Of a stretch of 64,000 nucleotides of DNA, positions 10,220 through 18,956 are shown piece after piece (positions within the stretch are counted from its first letter, which is position 1; each line of letters begins with the position of its first letter). This DNA comes from JAVJRN01 sp040218415. Its GTDB lineage: Bacteria > Bacteroidota > Bacteroidia > Cytophagales > Cyclobacteriaceae. Location: the NCBI GenBank assembly GCA_040218415.1, contig JAVJRN010000075.1:62001-126000 (forward strand), read 5' to 3'. Position numbers and translations under genes: made by a program. Under the pieces are notes generated by a model that saw only the letters and a list, made by a program, of their open reading frames with translations, made no database searches and was not told the origin of the DNA.

Positions 10220-10234
10220 TTTACACAGTGTAAA
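10220..10234. promoter_or_regulatory. Perfect palindrome in a divergent intergenic region (candidate operator)
   Basis: TTTACACAGTGTAAA is a perfect 7-1-7 palindrome in the 386 bp between the divergently transcribed penicillin acylase (start 9985) and baeRF-aceEF (start 10372). It lies 138 bp before the baeRF start and 235 bp before the acylase start. Its symmetry and position fit a dimeric repressor or activator site serving one or both promoters. The protein is unknown. Apart from this I see nothing gene-like at 9986-10371. Confidence 0.35.
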
Positions 10235-10371
10235 GTATATCCTGTGAAATTCGATACACATGCTTTTGGATGATATCCCCAACAAGCCATTCTTTTCACC
10301 TTATGTTGGGCTTAAAGGTGGCTTACTTTTTTTCAATAAAGCTGGCAGGGTTTTTTAGGCTTTGTGAATCT

Positions 10372-11529
10372 ATGATTGATAAAAAACAACTTCTAAAGCT
10401 AGCTGAGATTCATCAGCCAAATTGTATTTCTATTTATTTTCGAATGGAAGGACATCAGAAAAATCATATCATTCTAAAGAACCTTATCCAAGAAGCAGAA
10501 AAGATACTTGATAAAGCCTATGGGCTGGATGATAAAGAAATAAGCGAGCGTTTAAAACCTATTTATGATCTTTTAGATAATGAAAAGTGGATGAGCAAGC
10601 CTGATGGAGAGGTGGCCATTTTAATATATGGAGAGGATTATGAAATCATCGAATGTAATGGCGCAGGCATTAAATCTGAAGTTCGGGTGAGTGACCACCT
10701 TTATTTAGCGCCACTTACACCACTTGTTAGCGGAGCGCATCAAATTTACTTGATGACACTAAGCGCAAATAAGGTAAAATTGTACGAAGTAGATGACTAT
10801 CAAATTAAAGAAAGTGACTATTCCAGTTATTTACCCAAGAATATAGAAAGTGTAGTTGGCGGAGACGTAGAACAGAAATCTCTGCAGAACCGCTCCGGCC
10901 AGCAAGGAGGAAGTGGAGAAGGAAGCATGTATCATGGCCATGGCGCTGGAAATGATAGCGAGAAAAAATTGGAATATGAAAAGTTTTTCCGTGAGATCGA
11001 TACACAACTAAATGCCCACATCACCGATCAATCTTTGCCTCTAGTCATCGCTTGTGTGGACTATTTATTTCCAATTTATCAAGAGATCAATAACTACCAG
11101 AAGCTTCATAAGCATTTCATCTCAGGCAATTTTGATGAAGTTCATGCCAACGAGTTGTACGAAGAAGGAAAGAAAATCATTGACCAGCTGAAAGTGGATG
11201 ATCTAAAGGAGCGTAAGTCCAATTTTGAAGGTTTGCTCGCCAAGCAGCAGGCTTCTACCAAAGTTCAGGATGTTGTGCCCTCTTCTTTTGAAGGGAAAAT
11301 TGAATCCTTGTTCATCAAAGAGAATTTTGAAATCTTTGGTCGGTACCTGAAAAACGAACATAAAATTGAAATTGATTCGGTCAATAAGCTAGACAATGCA
11401 TCACTCATCAACATGGCGGCCATGAACACCACAATGGCAGATGGTAGCGTATTTATTGTGCCAGACCATGAAATGCCAGTGAAAGAGGCGGACATCTGCG
11501 CCGTTTACAGATACAACGAACAAGACTAA
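10372..11529 (+). CDS. Bacterial archaeo-eukaryotic release factor (baeRF) family protein
   Basis: A 385-residue protein from the ATG at 10372. An in-frame ATG lies 34 codons upstream, but the intervening residues look non-coding. The sequence resembles the baeRF families, bacterial relatives of the eRF1/Pelota core: MIDKKQLLKLAEIHQPNCISIYF at the N-terminus, a VRVSDHLYLAPLTPLV segment, an ALTLS-like MTLSANKVKLYEV strand pair, a Gly/Ser/His-rich insertion (about residues 175-205) and a C-terminal domain ending NMAAMNTTMADGSVFIVP. The exact subfamily is not certain, and baeRF functions are largely unproven, with ribosome-associated stress or hibernation roles proposed. It ends 3 bp before aceE, so the two are almost certainly cotranscribed, which is an odd pairing of a translation-type protein with pyruvate dehydrogenase. 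Confidence 0.7.
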   Translation: MIDKKQLLKLAEIHQPNCISIYFRMEGHQKNHIILKNLIQEAEKILDKAYGLDDKEISERLKPIYDLLDNEKWMSKPDGEVAILIYGEDYEIIECNGAGIKSEVRVSDHLYLAPLTPLVSGAHQIYLMTLSANKVKLYEVDDYQIKESDYSSYLPKNIESVVGGDVEQKSLQNRSGQQGGSGEGSMYHGHGAGNDSEKKLEYEKFFREIDTQLNAHITDQSLPLVIACVDYLFPIYQEINNYQKLHKHFISGNFDEVHANELYEEGKKIIDQLKVDDLKERKSNFEGLLAKQQASTKVQDVVPSSFEGKIESLFIKENFEIFGRYLKNEHKIEIDSVNKLDNASLINMAAMNTTMADGSVFIVPDHEMPVKEADICAVYRYNEQD

Positions 11530-11532
11530 TCC

Positions 11533-14169
11533 ATGGGAAAAACAACCAATCAAATTGAAAATCAGGAATGGAAAGACTCCATCGAATGGATTATTGAGCA
11601 TGAAAAGGAGGGACGTGTTCAGGAAATCCTAGGTTTGCTGGAAGATACTGCAGCCCAGATGGGCGTGAAAATTCCAAAGAAAAAGTCCGTTGCTGCTTAT
11701 ATGAATACACTACCCTCATCGGGGGACAGGGAATACCCTGGAGATTTAAGCATCGAAAATAAAATTTACCATGCGATCCGATGGAATGCGATGGCGATGG
11801 TGGTCAATGCCAATATCAAAAATAGTGGTATTGGAGGGCATATCTCTACTTACTCTTCTGCGTCTATGCTTTTTGAGGTCGGCTTCCAACATTTTTTTCG
11901 TGGATACGAAGGAGCACCTGACTTTATTTACTTTCAGGGACATGCGTCTCCGGGAATTTACGCCCGCTCTTTCGTAGAGCACCGTTTTGATGAAGATGAT
12001 CTCAACCAATTCAGGTTGGAACTATCTGGAGGTAAAAAGAATAGAGGATTGTCTTCTTATCCACACCCACGACTGATGTCTGATTATTGGCGTTTTCCTA
12101 CAGTGAGTATGGGTCTAGGGCCTTTGCAGGCGATTTATCAAGCTAGGTTTCTGAAATATTTGCAAAACAGAGGGTTGAAAAAAGACACTGGTCAGAAAGT
12201 CTGGGCTTTTCTCGGTGATGGCGAAATGGACGAACCAGAATCTACTGGAGCATGCTCAATTGCCGCTAGAGACAAACTGAATAACCTCATTTTCGTCATC
12301 AATTGCAACTTACAGCGTCTCGATGGACCAGTAAGAGGAAATAATAAAGTGATCGAAGAACTTGAAGGTTTGTTCGATGGTGCTGGATGGAAAGTCATTA
12401 AAGTACTGTGGAGCAGAGCGTGGGAAAAACTTTTTGAAAAAGACAAGGATGGAAAATTAGAAGAATTGCTTAGCGGCATGCCTGATGGAGAATTTCAAAA
12501 ATGGGCACAAATGAGTGGAAAAGAACTTCGCAAAGAGGTTTTTGATAAAGATGATGACTTAAAAGAGATATCGGATTCCTTCAGCGATGAAGAATTAAAC
12601 AATCTCGTAAGGGGCGGACATGACCCGGTGAAAGTATACAATGCGTATCGCTTTGCAACCAATTATAAGGAAGGTCCAGTGGTCATTTTGGCACAAACAA
12701 CCAAAGGTTATTCTCAAGGAGATGCTGGTGAGGCAAGTAATGTCGCTCACAAGCAAAAAGTGTTTAACAATGCTCAGCTCAAAGCATTTAGAGATGAACT
12801 CGACATTCCGATTGAGGACAACCAGCTAGAAGATAAAGTCCCTTACTATCGTTTTGAGAAAGGAGACGATATTTACGCCTATCTGGAGAAAAGAAGACAG
12901 CAACTACAAGGTTGGTTACCTGCCCGAAAACAATTGGCCAAGGAATTTGTAATGCCAGATTCCAGCATTTTTCGAGCATATGACGAAGGATCTGAGCAAC
13001 AGGAAGTTACGACCACCAGTGTATTCGTGCAGATCCTTTCGAAACTCCTCAAAGACAAGCAATCGGCAAAACAAATTGTCCCAATTATACCAGATGAGGC
13101 GCGAACTTTTGGGATGGATGCCTTATTCAGCAAGTCAGGAATTTATGCTTCTGATGGACAGAAATATGAGCCGGTAGATAAGGATAGCCTGCTCTATTAC
13201 AACGAAAAGCAGGAGGGAGTTATATTGGAAGAAGGTATAACGGAAGCTGGCTCTATGGCGTCATTTATTGCCGCTGGCACTAACCATATTGCTCAAGATT
13301 TTTACACCATACCATTTTTTGTGTTCTATTCAATGTTCGGTTTTCAGCGCATTGGAGATTTGATTTGGGCAGCTGGCGATTCACGTGCCAAAGGATTTAT
13401 GATCGGTGGAATATCAGGTAGGACGACTCTTTCAGGAGAAGGACTCCAGCACACTGATGGACAGAGCCATTTGTATGCCTTTGCCTATCCCAATGTGAAA
13501 GCCTACGATCCTTCATTTGCCTACGAACTGGCCGTAATTATTGAAGAAGGTTTAAAACAAATGTATGTAAAGAATGAGGATCATATTTACTACATCACGC
13601 TCACGAATCAGGCATATGCCATGCCCGCCATGCCAAAAGGTGCCAAAAAAGGGATCATCAATGGATTATATTTATTCAAAAAGTCTGCAAAAAGGAAGAA
13701 TAAAGACAAGACCGTAAACCTTATGGGCAGTGGAGCCATCATCGCGGAGGTGCTCGCAGCGGCAGAATTGCTGGGAGGGTTGGACATTCCTACCAATATT
13801 TGGAGTGTTACCAGCTACAAAGCTTTATATGATAACGCCATTGCTGTCGATGCTGAAAACAGGAATTCGGGATCATCAAAAAAGAACTTTATTCAGGAAT
13901 CACTGGAAGATGCCGGAGATCTTTTTGTGGCGGCATCTGATTATGTAAAAGCAATTCCGCTCACCTTGGCCAAATGGGTTCCGGGTGAACTTGTGGTACT
14001 CGGCACAGACGGTTTCGGACGTAGTGATACCATACCTGCCTTGAGAGATTATTTTGAAGTAGATGCCAAGAATATTGCTTTTAGTGCTTTGGATTCTCTG
14101 GAGAAAAAAGATCTGATCAAGAAAAAGGTGCTCAAAGACTTTCAAAAAAAGTATAAAATAGGAGCCTGA
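11533..14169 (+). CDS. aceE: Pyruvate dehydrogenase E1, homodimeric type
   Basis: An 878-residue E1 component of the pyruvate dehydrogenase complex (E. coli AceE is 887). It decarboxylates pyruvate using thiamine diphosphate and transfers the acetyl group to lipoyl-E2. The ThDP/Mg signature begins with GDGEMDEPES at about residue 228 and closes with NLIFVINCNLQRLDGPVRGN. Other AceE-typical stretches are YFQGHASPGIYARSF near 135-150, GGHDPVKVYNAY, and GRTTLSGEGLQHTDGQSH near 635. The start overlaps neither neighbour: baeRF ends 3 bp upstream and aceF starts 76 bp downstream. Many Bacteroidota use the two-subunit PdhA/PdhB enzyme, so the single-chain type is worth noting. No dihydrolipoamide dehydrogenase (E3) gene is in the window, so it must be encoded elsewhere. 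Confidence 0.96.
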   Translation: MGKTTNQIENQEWKDSIEWIIEHEKEGRVQEILGLLEDTAAQMGVKIPKKKSVAAYMNTLPSSGDREYPGDLSIENKIYHAIRWNAMAMVVNANIKNSGIGGHISTYSSASMLFEVGFQHFFRGYEGAPDFIYFQGHASPGIYARSFVEHRFDEDDLNQFRLELSGGKKNRGLSSYPHPRLMSDYWRFPTVSMGLGPLQAIYQARFLKYLQNRGLKKDTGQKVWAFLGDGEMDEPESTGACSIAARDKLNNLIFVINCNLQRLDGPVRGNNKVIEELEGLFDGAGWKVIKVLWSRAWEKLFEKDKDGKLEELLSGMPDGEFQKWAQMSGKELRKEVFDKDDDLKEISDSFSDEELNNLVRGGHDPVKVYNAYRFATNYKEGPVVILAQTTKGYSQGDAGEASNVAHKQKVFNNAQLKAFRDELDIPIEDNQLEDKVPYYRFEKGDDIYAYLEKRRQQLQGWLPARKQLAKEFVMPDSSIFRAYDEGSEQQEVTTTSVFVQILSKLLKDKQSAKQIVPIIPDEARTFGMDALFSKSGIYASDGQKYEPVDKDSLLYYNEKQEGVILEEGITEAGSMASFIAAGTNHIAQDFYTIPFFVFYSMFGFQRIGDLIWAAGDSRAKGFMIGGISGRTTLSGEGLQHTDGQSHLYAFAYPNVKAYDPSFAYELAVIIEEGLKQMYVKNEDHIYYITLTNQAYAMPAMPKGAKKGIINGLYLFKKSAKRKNKDKTVNLMGSGAIIAEVLAAAELLGGLDIPTNIWSVTSYKALYDNAIAVDAENRNSGSSKKNFIQESLEDAGDLFVAASDYVKAIPLTLAKWVPGELVVLGTDGFGRSDTIPALRDYFEVDAKNIAFSALDSLEKKDLIKKKVLKDFQKKYKIGA

Positions 14170-14245
14170 CCATAAGGCATCCATTCTTGAGATTTCTCAG
14201 GAATTAACAAAAAGAAATTAAGCGTAAAAGTAAATTAGAAGAAGC

Positions 14246-15589
14246 ATGGAAAAGGAAATCAAACTACCCCAAATTTCTGAAGGTGATGACACTGGTCTGG
14301 TAAGTGATATTTATGTCAAAGAAGGCGATCAGGTAGAAGCAGAGCAGTCGATTGTTGCTATAGAAAGTGATAAGGCTACTGTAGATGTACCTGTGGAAAA
14401 GAATGGGAAAGTGACCGCCGTGAAGGTGAAAGAAGGAGATGAAATTAATGTTGGTGATATATTGATTTTGCTGGAAATTGATGAAGAAGAGAGTTCCTCC
14501 GAGGAGGATCAGGAGGGCAGTGATGCTAATAAAGAGGCATCTGAAAAAGAAAGTCAGAAAGAGCAAAAAAACCAGACAAAGAAATCGGATACATCAAGCG
14601 AAAAAGAAGCCGATGACAAAGTTGATGGTGAAAACACTGATGAACGTGCTGATCCCGATGGAAGTGATGTAGAAAAAAATGCAGAAAATGAGAGTTCATC
14701 TATTCCAGCAGCACCTTTGGCGAAAAAATTTGCCAGAGAGTTGGGCATTGATATCCAAGAGTTAAGAAATGATGATCCGGAGCAGCGAATAACTCGCGAG
14801 GATGTTTTTAACTATGCTAAAAAACGAATTACGCAGCAGCCTTCGAGTGAATCTGTTAGCAAGAAGCAAGAAGCTCCTGAACTACCAGATTTTACAAAAT
14901 GGGGAGATGTGCATCGTGAACCTATGTCTTCTATTAGAAGAATTACCGCAAAAAACACGGCTCAATCGTGGAATAGCATACCCCATGTTACTCATTTTGA
15001 CAATGCTGAAATCTCCGGTTTGCAGTCATTCATCGATCAGCAAAACGATAAGTCAGAAACAAAAATCACGATCACTGCGGCGATTTTAAAGGTCATAACA
15101 GAAGCGCTCATCAAGTTTCCAAAGTTCAACGCTAGTATAGATATCAACGAGAAAGAGGTAGTTTATAAGGATTATTATCATGTAGGCATTGCAGTTGATA
15201 CGAGTGATGGATTATTGATGCCAGTAATCAGAGATGTGGATCAGAAGTCAATCCCTCAACTCTCTGAGGAATTGGCAGATATGGCGAGCAAAGCCAGAAG
15301 TGGTCAACTTTCTTCACAAGATATGGCCGGTGGCAACTTTGTTATTTCCAATTTGGGAGGAATAGGGGGAACCAATTTTACACCAATAATTTTCCCACCA
15401 CAAGTAGCCATTTTGGGAATGTCACGTGCTCAAGTGACTCCCGTGTATGAAAAAGGCGAGTTTGTACCAAAACAGTTATTACCGCTGGCTCTGTCTTATG
15501 ATCACAGATTAATTGACGGTGCGGATGCCGCCAGGTTTATGAAATGGGTGAGTCAGGTCATAGAGCAGCCGATGAATTTGCTAGCATAG
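14246..15589 (+). CDS. aceF: Dihydrolipoamide acetyltransferase (PDH E2)
   Basis: A 447-residue E2 core subunit. It has one N-terminal lipoyl domain with predicted lipoylation at Lys43 (IESDKATVDVP). A long acidic, Lys/Glu/Ser-rich linker (about 80-145) replaces the usual Ala/Pro linker. Then come the peripheral-subunit-binding domain (APLAKKFARELGIDIQ to ITREDVFNYAKKR, about 152-192) and the catalytic domain, with active-site DHRLIDG and His420 near the end. It transfers acetyl from the lipoyl arm to CoA. A single lipoyl domain contrasts with three in E. coli AceF. It is 76 bp downstream of aceE on the same strand and surely forms a complex with its product; the E3 partner is not in this window. 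Confidence 0.95.
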   Translation: MEKEIKLPQISEGDDTGLVSDIYVKEGDQVEAEQSIVAIESDKATVDVPVEKNGKVTAVKVKEGDEINVGDILILLEIDEEESSSEEDQEGSDANKEASEKESQKEQKNQTKKSDTSSEKEADDKVDGENTDERADPDGSDVEKNAENESSSIPAAPLAKKFARELGIDIQELRNDDPEQRITREDVFNYAKKRITQQPSSESVSKKQEAPELPDFTKWGDVHREPMSSIRRITAKNTAQSWNSIPHVTHFDNAEISGLQSFIDQQNDKSETKITITAAILKVITEALIKFPKFNASIDINEKEVVYKDYYHVGIAVDTSDGLLMPVIRDVDQKSIPQLSEELADMASKARSGQLSSQDMAGGNFVISNLGGIGGTNFTPIIFPPQVAILGMSRAQVTPVYEKGEFVPKQLLPLALSYDHRLIDGADAARFMKWVSQVIEQPMNLLA

Positions 15590-15653
15590 GCATTGTTAAA
15601 ATGTCCATCATTGACAGTTTAAAGGCTTTATTAACTCGTATTAATCCTTCGAT

Positions 15654-17432
15654 ATGACGTATGAAATGATAGTAACTCTAGTAGTTATTATTTTGGCTTT
15701 GATTCTTTTTGCATCAGTCAAAGTTGGTGTAGATGTAGTGTCTATTGGGATTATTACAGTACTTGTTATTTCCGGTGTTTTATCAGCTGAGGAGGCCGTC
15801 AAAGGTTTTGCCAACTCAGCTACGCTTACCGTGGCTGCCATGTTTGTCATTAGCGATGCACTGATCAAAACAGGGATTATCAAGAAAATCGCGGGATTTT
15901 TCTCTAAAATATTGAGCAAAGGCTATGCTGTAAGTTTGCCAATCATATCAGTAATTATCGGTACTGTCTCAGCTTTCATTAATAATACGCCTGTTGTTGC
16001 CACCTTCATACCTATTGTATCTTCTGCCGCAAATGAGCGAAATATTTCTCCTGCCAAATATTTAATTCCCCTTTCCTACAGTGCGATTTTCGGCGGGACT
16101 TGTACCCTTATTGGAACTTCTACGAATTTATTAATAAGTGGAATTGCTCAAGATAAAGGAGTGGCAGGATTGTCTATGTTTTCGCTCGCTCCATTGGGGC
16201 TTGTTTTTTTTGTTACTGGTGTGCTTTTCCTGGTCTTATTTGGTAGAAAATTATTACCAATCAGAACCAGCGACAATGAAAAAGAAAGAGAAGAAGGCAT
16301 CAATAATTTTCTATGTGAGATAGTTATAGCTAAGGAATCAAAAAAGGGGATCACCATCTCAGATATTTTTCCTACGCAGGAGGTAATGATGCTAAAAAGT
16401 GGTGGCGAGGAGGTTCGGAATCCATCTTTGGAGACACAGTTGGTGGCCGATGATATTTTATTAATCAAAGGAAACTTGCGGGTTATAAGAAAAATTATCG
16501 AGAAGGAAGAGGTCTACATCAAGGAATACGGTCAAAAGAAATCCTTTGAGGAGGAGAAGACGGAACTCATGGAGATTGTTATTCTTCCGAATTCTATAAT
16601 GCAGGGAAAGAAACTCAAAGAAGTTGATCTTCTGGGAAAATACAATGCCGGAGTGCTTGCCATCCGCCACAGAGGCGTAGAGAACTTTACCGATCTAGAT
16701 GATCTTCGTCTTACGGCAGGTGATATTTTGTTGATTCAGACCAACAACAAAGGAAGACAAATGCTACTGCACGAAGAAAATGCGCAGCAATCAACGTTTT
16801 TGCCTATGAGTTCAAGCAAAATACAAGGTGTGAATCGAAGAAAACTTGTGATTGTCATATCAACACTCATTACAGTCATAGGCTTAGCAGCTTTTAACCT
16901 AGTGCCGATTATGATTGCGGCATTTGGAGGTATTGTAGTTTTAGCATTGACGCACGTGATCACTATGCAAGATGCCTACAGAGCTATCGACTGGAAGGTG
17001 ATTTTTTTATTAGCAGGAACACTCAGTCTGGGTACTGCAATGAGTGCAAGTGGTCTGACGGCTATAATTGGAGACTTTTTCAGGGAAATAACTTTGAGCG
17101 ATCAGCTCGATATTATTTTGATGATTTCCTCACTATATTTTGTTGCTGCGGGACTTACTGAGATTATTTCTAATAATGCAACTGCGGCACTTTTGGCTCC
17201 TGTAGTTATAGAAGTTTCAGCAGATGTAGGTATCGATACGGTTCCATTATTATTAACCATAGCCTTTGCGTGTAGCTCCAGTTTTATGACACCTGTCAGT
17301 TATCAAACCAACGCCATGGTCTACAGTGCGGGTACCTACAAGTATACAGATTTTGCCAGGGTAGGATTTCCGCTGAAATTGATTTTCTGGGCAATGGCAT
17401 CCCTTTTGATTCCTTATTTCTATTTATTCTGA
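15654..17432 (+). CDS. SLC13/DASS-type permease with two RCK_C domains
   Basis: A 592-residue inner-membrane transporter of the divalent anion:Na+ symporter superfamily. Two halves of membrane helices (about 1-205 and 395-592) flank a cytoplasmic insert holding two TrkA_C/RCK_C-like regulatory domains (about 215-290 and 300-375; note GKKLKEVDLLGKYNAGVLAIRHRG and LTAGDILLIQ). The signature loops are present: GGTCTLIGTSTNLLISG from residue 147 and EIISNNATAALLAPV near 505. Likely substrates are sulfate or di/tricarboxylates with Na+; specificity cannot be assigned. It lies 64 bp after aceF on the same strand and may belong to that operon, in which case carboxylate import for central metabolism is plausible. 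Its last 9 bp overlap the converging DUF202 gene. Confidence 0.85.
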   Translation: MTYEMIVTLVVIILALILFASVKVGVDVVSIGIITVLVISGVLSAEEAVKGFANSATLTVAAMFVISDALIKTGIIKKIAGFFSKILSKGYAVSLPIISVIIGTVSAFINNTPVVATFIPIVSSAANERNISPAKYLIPLSYSAIFGGTCTLIGTSTNLLISGIAQDKGVAGLSMFSLAPLGLVFFVTGVLFLVLFGRKLLPIRTSDNEKEREEGINNFLCEIVIAKESKKGITISDIFPTQEVMMLKSGGEEVRNPSLETQLVADDILLIKGNLRVIRKIIEKEEVYIKEYGQKKSFEEEKTELMEIVILPNSIMQGKKLKEVDLLGKYNAGVLAIRHRGVENFTDLDDLRLTAGDILLIQTNNKGRQMLLHEENAQQSTFLPMSSSKIQGVNRRKLVIVISTLITVIGLAAFNLVPIMIAAFGGIVVLALTHVITMQDAYRAIDWKVIFLLAGTLSLGTAMSASGLTAIIGDFFREITLSDQLDIILMISSLYFVAAGLTEIISNNATAALLAPVVIEVSADVGIDTVPLLLTIAFACSSSFMTPVSYQTNAMVYSAGTYKYTDFARVGFPLKLIFWAMASLLIPYFYLF

Positions 17433-17753
17433 TTTTTCGTTCTCCTCAAATTTGTAGAATTTCTTGAGCTTTCCTTTTAGTTCTATGAAACGCAAAAAAC
17501 CGAGGATAAGAATAATTACACTGATACCAAAAAGCACATAACCCACCCAACTAAGGTTTTTGAAAGTTTCTAGAGAGATAAACGCAATACCAGCTAACAC
17601 AAGGTAAATAGATGTTCTGATAATGGCATAAAGTGTCCGAATATTGGCCATCGTGGTTCGTTCAAGGGCGAGGTAGTCGCGTAGAATTATTTTTTCCTTA
17701 TTTTCAAATTCGGCCACCATTTTCGGGAATGTGAGCTTCTTTTTTATTTTCAT
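17424..17753 (-). CDS. DUF202 (YidH-type) small membrane protein
   Basis: A 109-residue protein with the DUF202 hallmark ILRDYLALERTTMANIRTLY followed by AIIRTSIYLVLAGIAFISL and a second hydrophobic helix (VGYVLFGISVIILILGFLRF). Two to three membrane helices are predicted with charged cytoplasmic ends. The family has no firmly established biochemical role. It lies 73 bp after mrpG on the same strand and may be the last gene of the usp-mrp operon. Its stop codon overlaps the end of the converging SLC13 permease by 9 bp. Confidence 0.75.
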   Translation of the reverse strand: MKIKKKLTFPKMVAEFENKEKIILRDYLALERTTMANIRTLYAIIRTSIYLVLAGIAFISLETFKNLSWVGYVLFGISVIILILGFLRFIELKGKLKKFYKFEENEKSE

Positions 17754-17826
17754 TTTTTAAGGTTTTTGAAAGATGTCATCATTTAAGCCTACGGTTACTT
17801 CCATAACTTCTGCAAATTGGCCTGTT

Positions 17827-18198
17827 TCATGAATTTTTTTGATCGGAATCATTATCAAAATCTTCCATGTCTTTAGCTATTTCTACCAGATTAGTCTTTT
17901 TCCAAAATGGAATATTGTCTTTAAATGCCGCTCTGGCAACAATATGCGCAGCAAGTGGAGCGATCATAAAAACAAAAAGAAAGATGGCGAATATTTCAAT
18001 GAATACCATTATCTGGTTAAAAAAGAGCGCTGTACCTGCCAAAATCAAGCCTAGACCAAGTGTTGCTGCTTTGGTACTTGCAGAATTTCGGATATAAAAA
18101 TCAGGTAGCCGAATCAGCCCTACAGCAGATATCAACATAAAAACAGATCCGCTGAGAATGAAAATCAGGCTTAAAATTTCTAGAATGGTCATGTTCAT
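17827..18198 (-). CDS. mrpG: Mrp Na+/H+ antiporter subunit G
   Basis: A 123-residue membrane protein with the MrpG/MnhG pattern: three hydrophobic helices, the conserved LIRLPDFYIRNSASTKAATLG motif in the first third, and a hydrophilic tail. MrpG is a small subunit of the seven-subunit cation/proton antiporter that exports Na+ (and in some species K+) in exchange for protons, supporting growth at high pH or salinity. Its start overlaps the end of mrpF by 4 bp, as expected for translational coupling. It is the last canonical gene of the operon. Confidence 0.93.
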   Translation of the reverse strand: MNMTILEILSLIFILSGSVFMLISAVGLIRLPDFYIRNSASTKAATLGLGLILAGTALFFNQIMVFIEIFAIFLFVFMIAPLAAHIVARAAFKDNIPFWKKTNLVEIAKDMEDFDNDSDQKNS

Positions 18199-18467
18199 TT
18201 TTTTATCTTTTCAAGGATATAATTAGCAAATACCATGGTTCCAAGGAATGTTATCAGCGAAAGAACAAGAGCAACTTCTAAGGTTGATTTGGTTCCTGAA
18301 ATCATGGAATATAATGCGAGAATGGCGATCAAGGCTGAGGATATCAGATCCAGAGAGATGATCCGGTCTGGCAGAGAAGGGCCTTTTATAAACCTTACCA
18401 TAATCAAGATCAAGGCAAGGATTAAAATACTAATAGATACGTATAATAAAATCAGTTGTAAGTTCAT
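18195..18467 (-). CDS. mrpF: Mrp Na+/H+ antiporter subunit F
   Basis: A 90-residue protein with three predicted membrane helices and the MrpF-typical RFIKGPSLPDRIISLDLIS motif after the first helix, then ALYSMISGTKSTLEVALVLSLITFLGTMVFANYI. The length matches the family. It overlaps mrpE upstream and mrpG downstream by 4 bp each. It functions only as part of the Mrp complex in the cytoplasmic membrane. Confidence 0.93.
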   Translation of the reverse strand: MNLQLILLYVSISILILALILIMVRFIKGPSLPDRIISLDLISSALIAILALYSMISGTKSTLEVALVLSLITFLGTMVFANYILEKIKK

Positions 18468-18955
18468 CGGGTCACTTTTAGGATTCTTTTTTCAAAGCCG
18501 TTTCTCAATTTTTCTTTGAATTTTTCGATATCTCCATCTTTGATGTAGGTTTCATGAATATATAGAACGGTGTTATTTTCAGCCAAATCGATGGAGAGAG
18601 AACCCGGAGTTAATGTAATAAAATTGGCTAGCAAGGTGATTTCTAAGGGGGTTTTGGCCTTCATTTTAAAAGCCACTACGCCAGGATTCATGTGATGCGT
18701 AGGCGTAATAACATCATAAGTCACTCTTAAAGAAGCTTTGACAAGTTCTCTGAGATAGTAGAAAAACAAAGCCAGAATTTGCGGTACTTTTCTAAAATGT
18801 GACTTGCTATAGAAAAATGAAAAAACCCATAAAAGCGAATAATTGCCAAGAAAAATACCAATTATCATTAGCGCAGACTGCACTTGTTTAGGAATGGCCT
18901 CTACTATGAAAAAGGATATAACTACAGCCAAAAGAATGTTTATCAAGTATACCAT
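18464..18955 (-). CDS. mrpE: Mrp Na+/H+ antiporter subunit E
   Basis: A 163-residue protein with N-terminal membrane helices and a C-terminal soluble domain. The MrpE signature is visible: GVVAFKMKAKTPLEITLLANFITLTPGSLSIDL, followed by LYIHETYIKDGD. The size is normal for the subunit. Its start lies 1 bp after the mrpD stop and its end overlaps mrpF by 4 bp. In characterised Mrp systems MrpE is needed for complex function rather than being an ion channel itself. Confidence 0.93.
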   Translation of the reverse strand: MVYLINILLAVVISFFIVEAIPKQVQSALMIIGIFLGNYSLLWVFSFFYSKSHFRKVPQILALFFYYLRELVKASLRVTYDVITPTHHMNPGVVAFKMKAKTPLEITLLANFITLTPGSLSIDLAENNTVLYIHETYIKDGDIEKFKEKLRNGFEKRILKVTR

Positions 18956-18956
18956 A

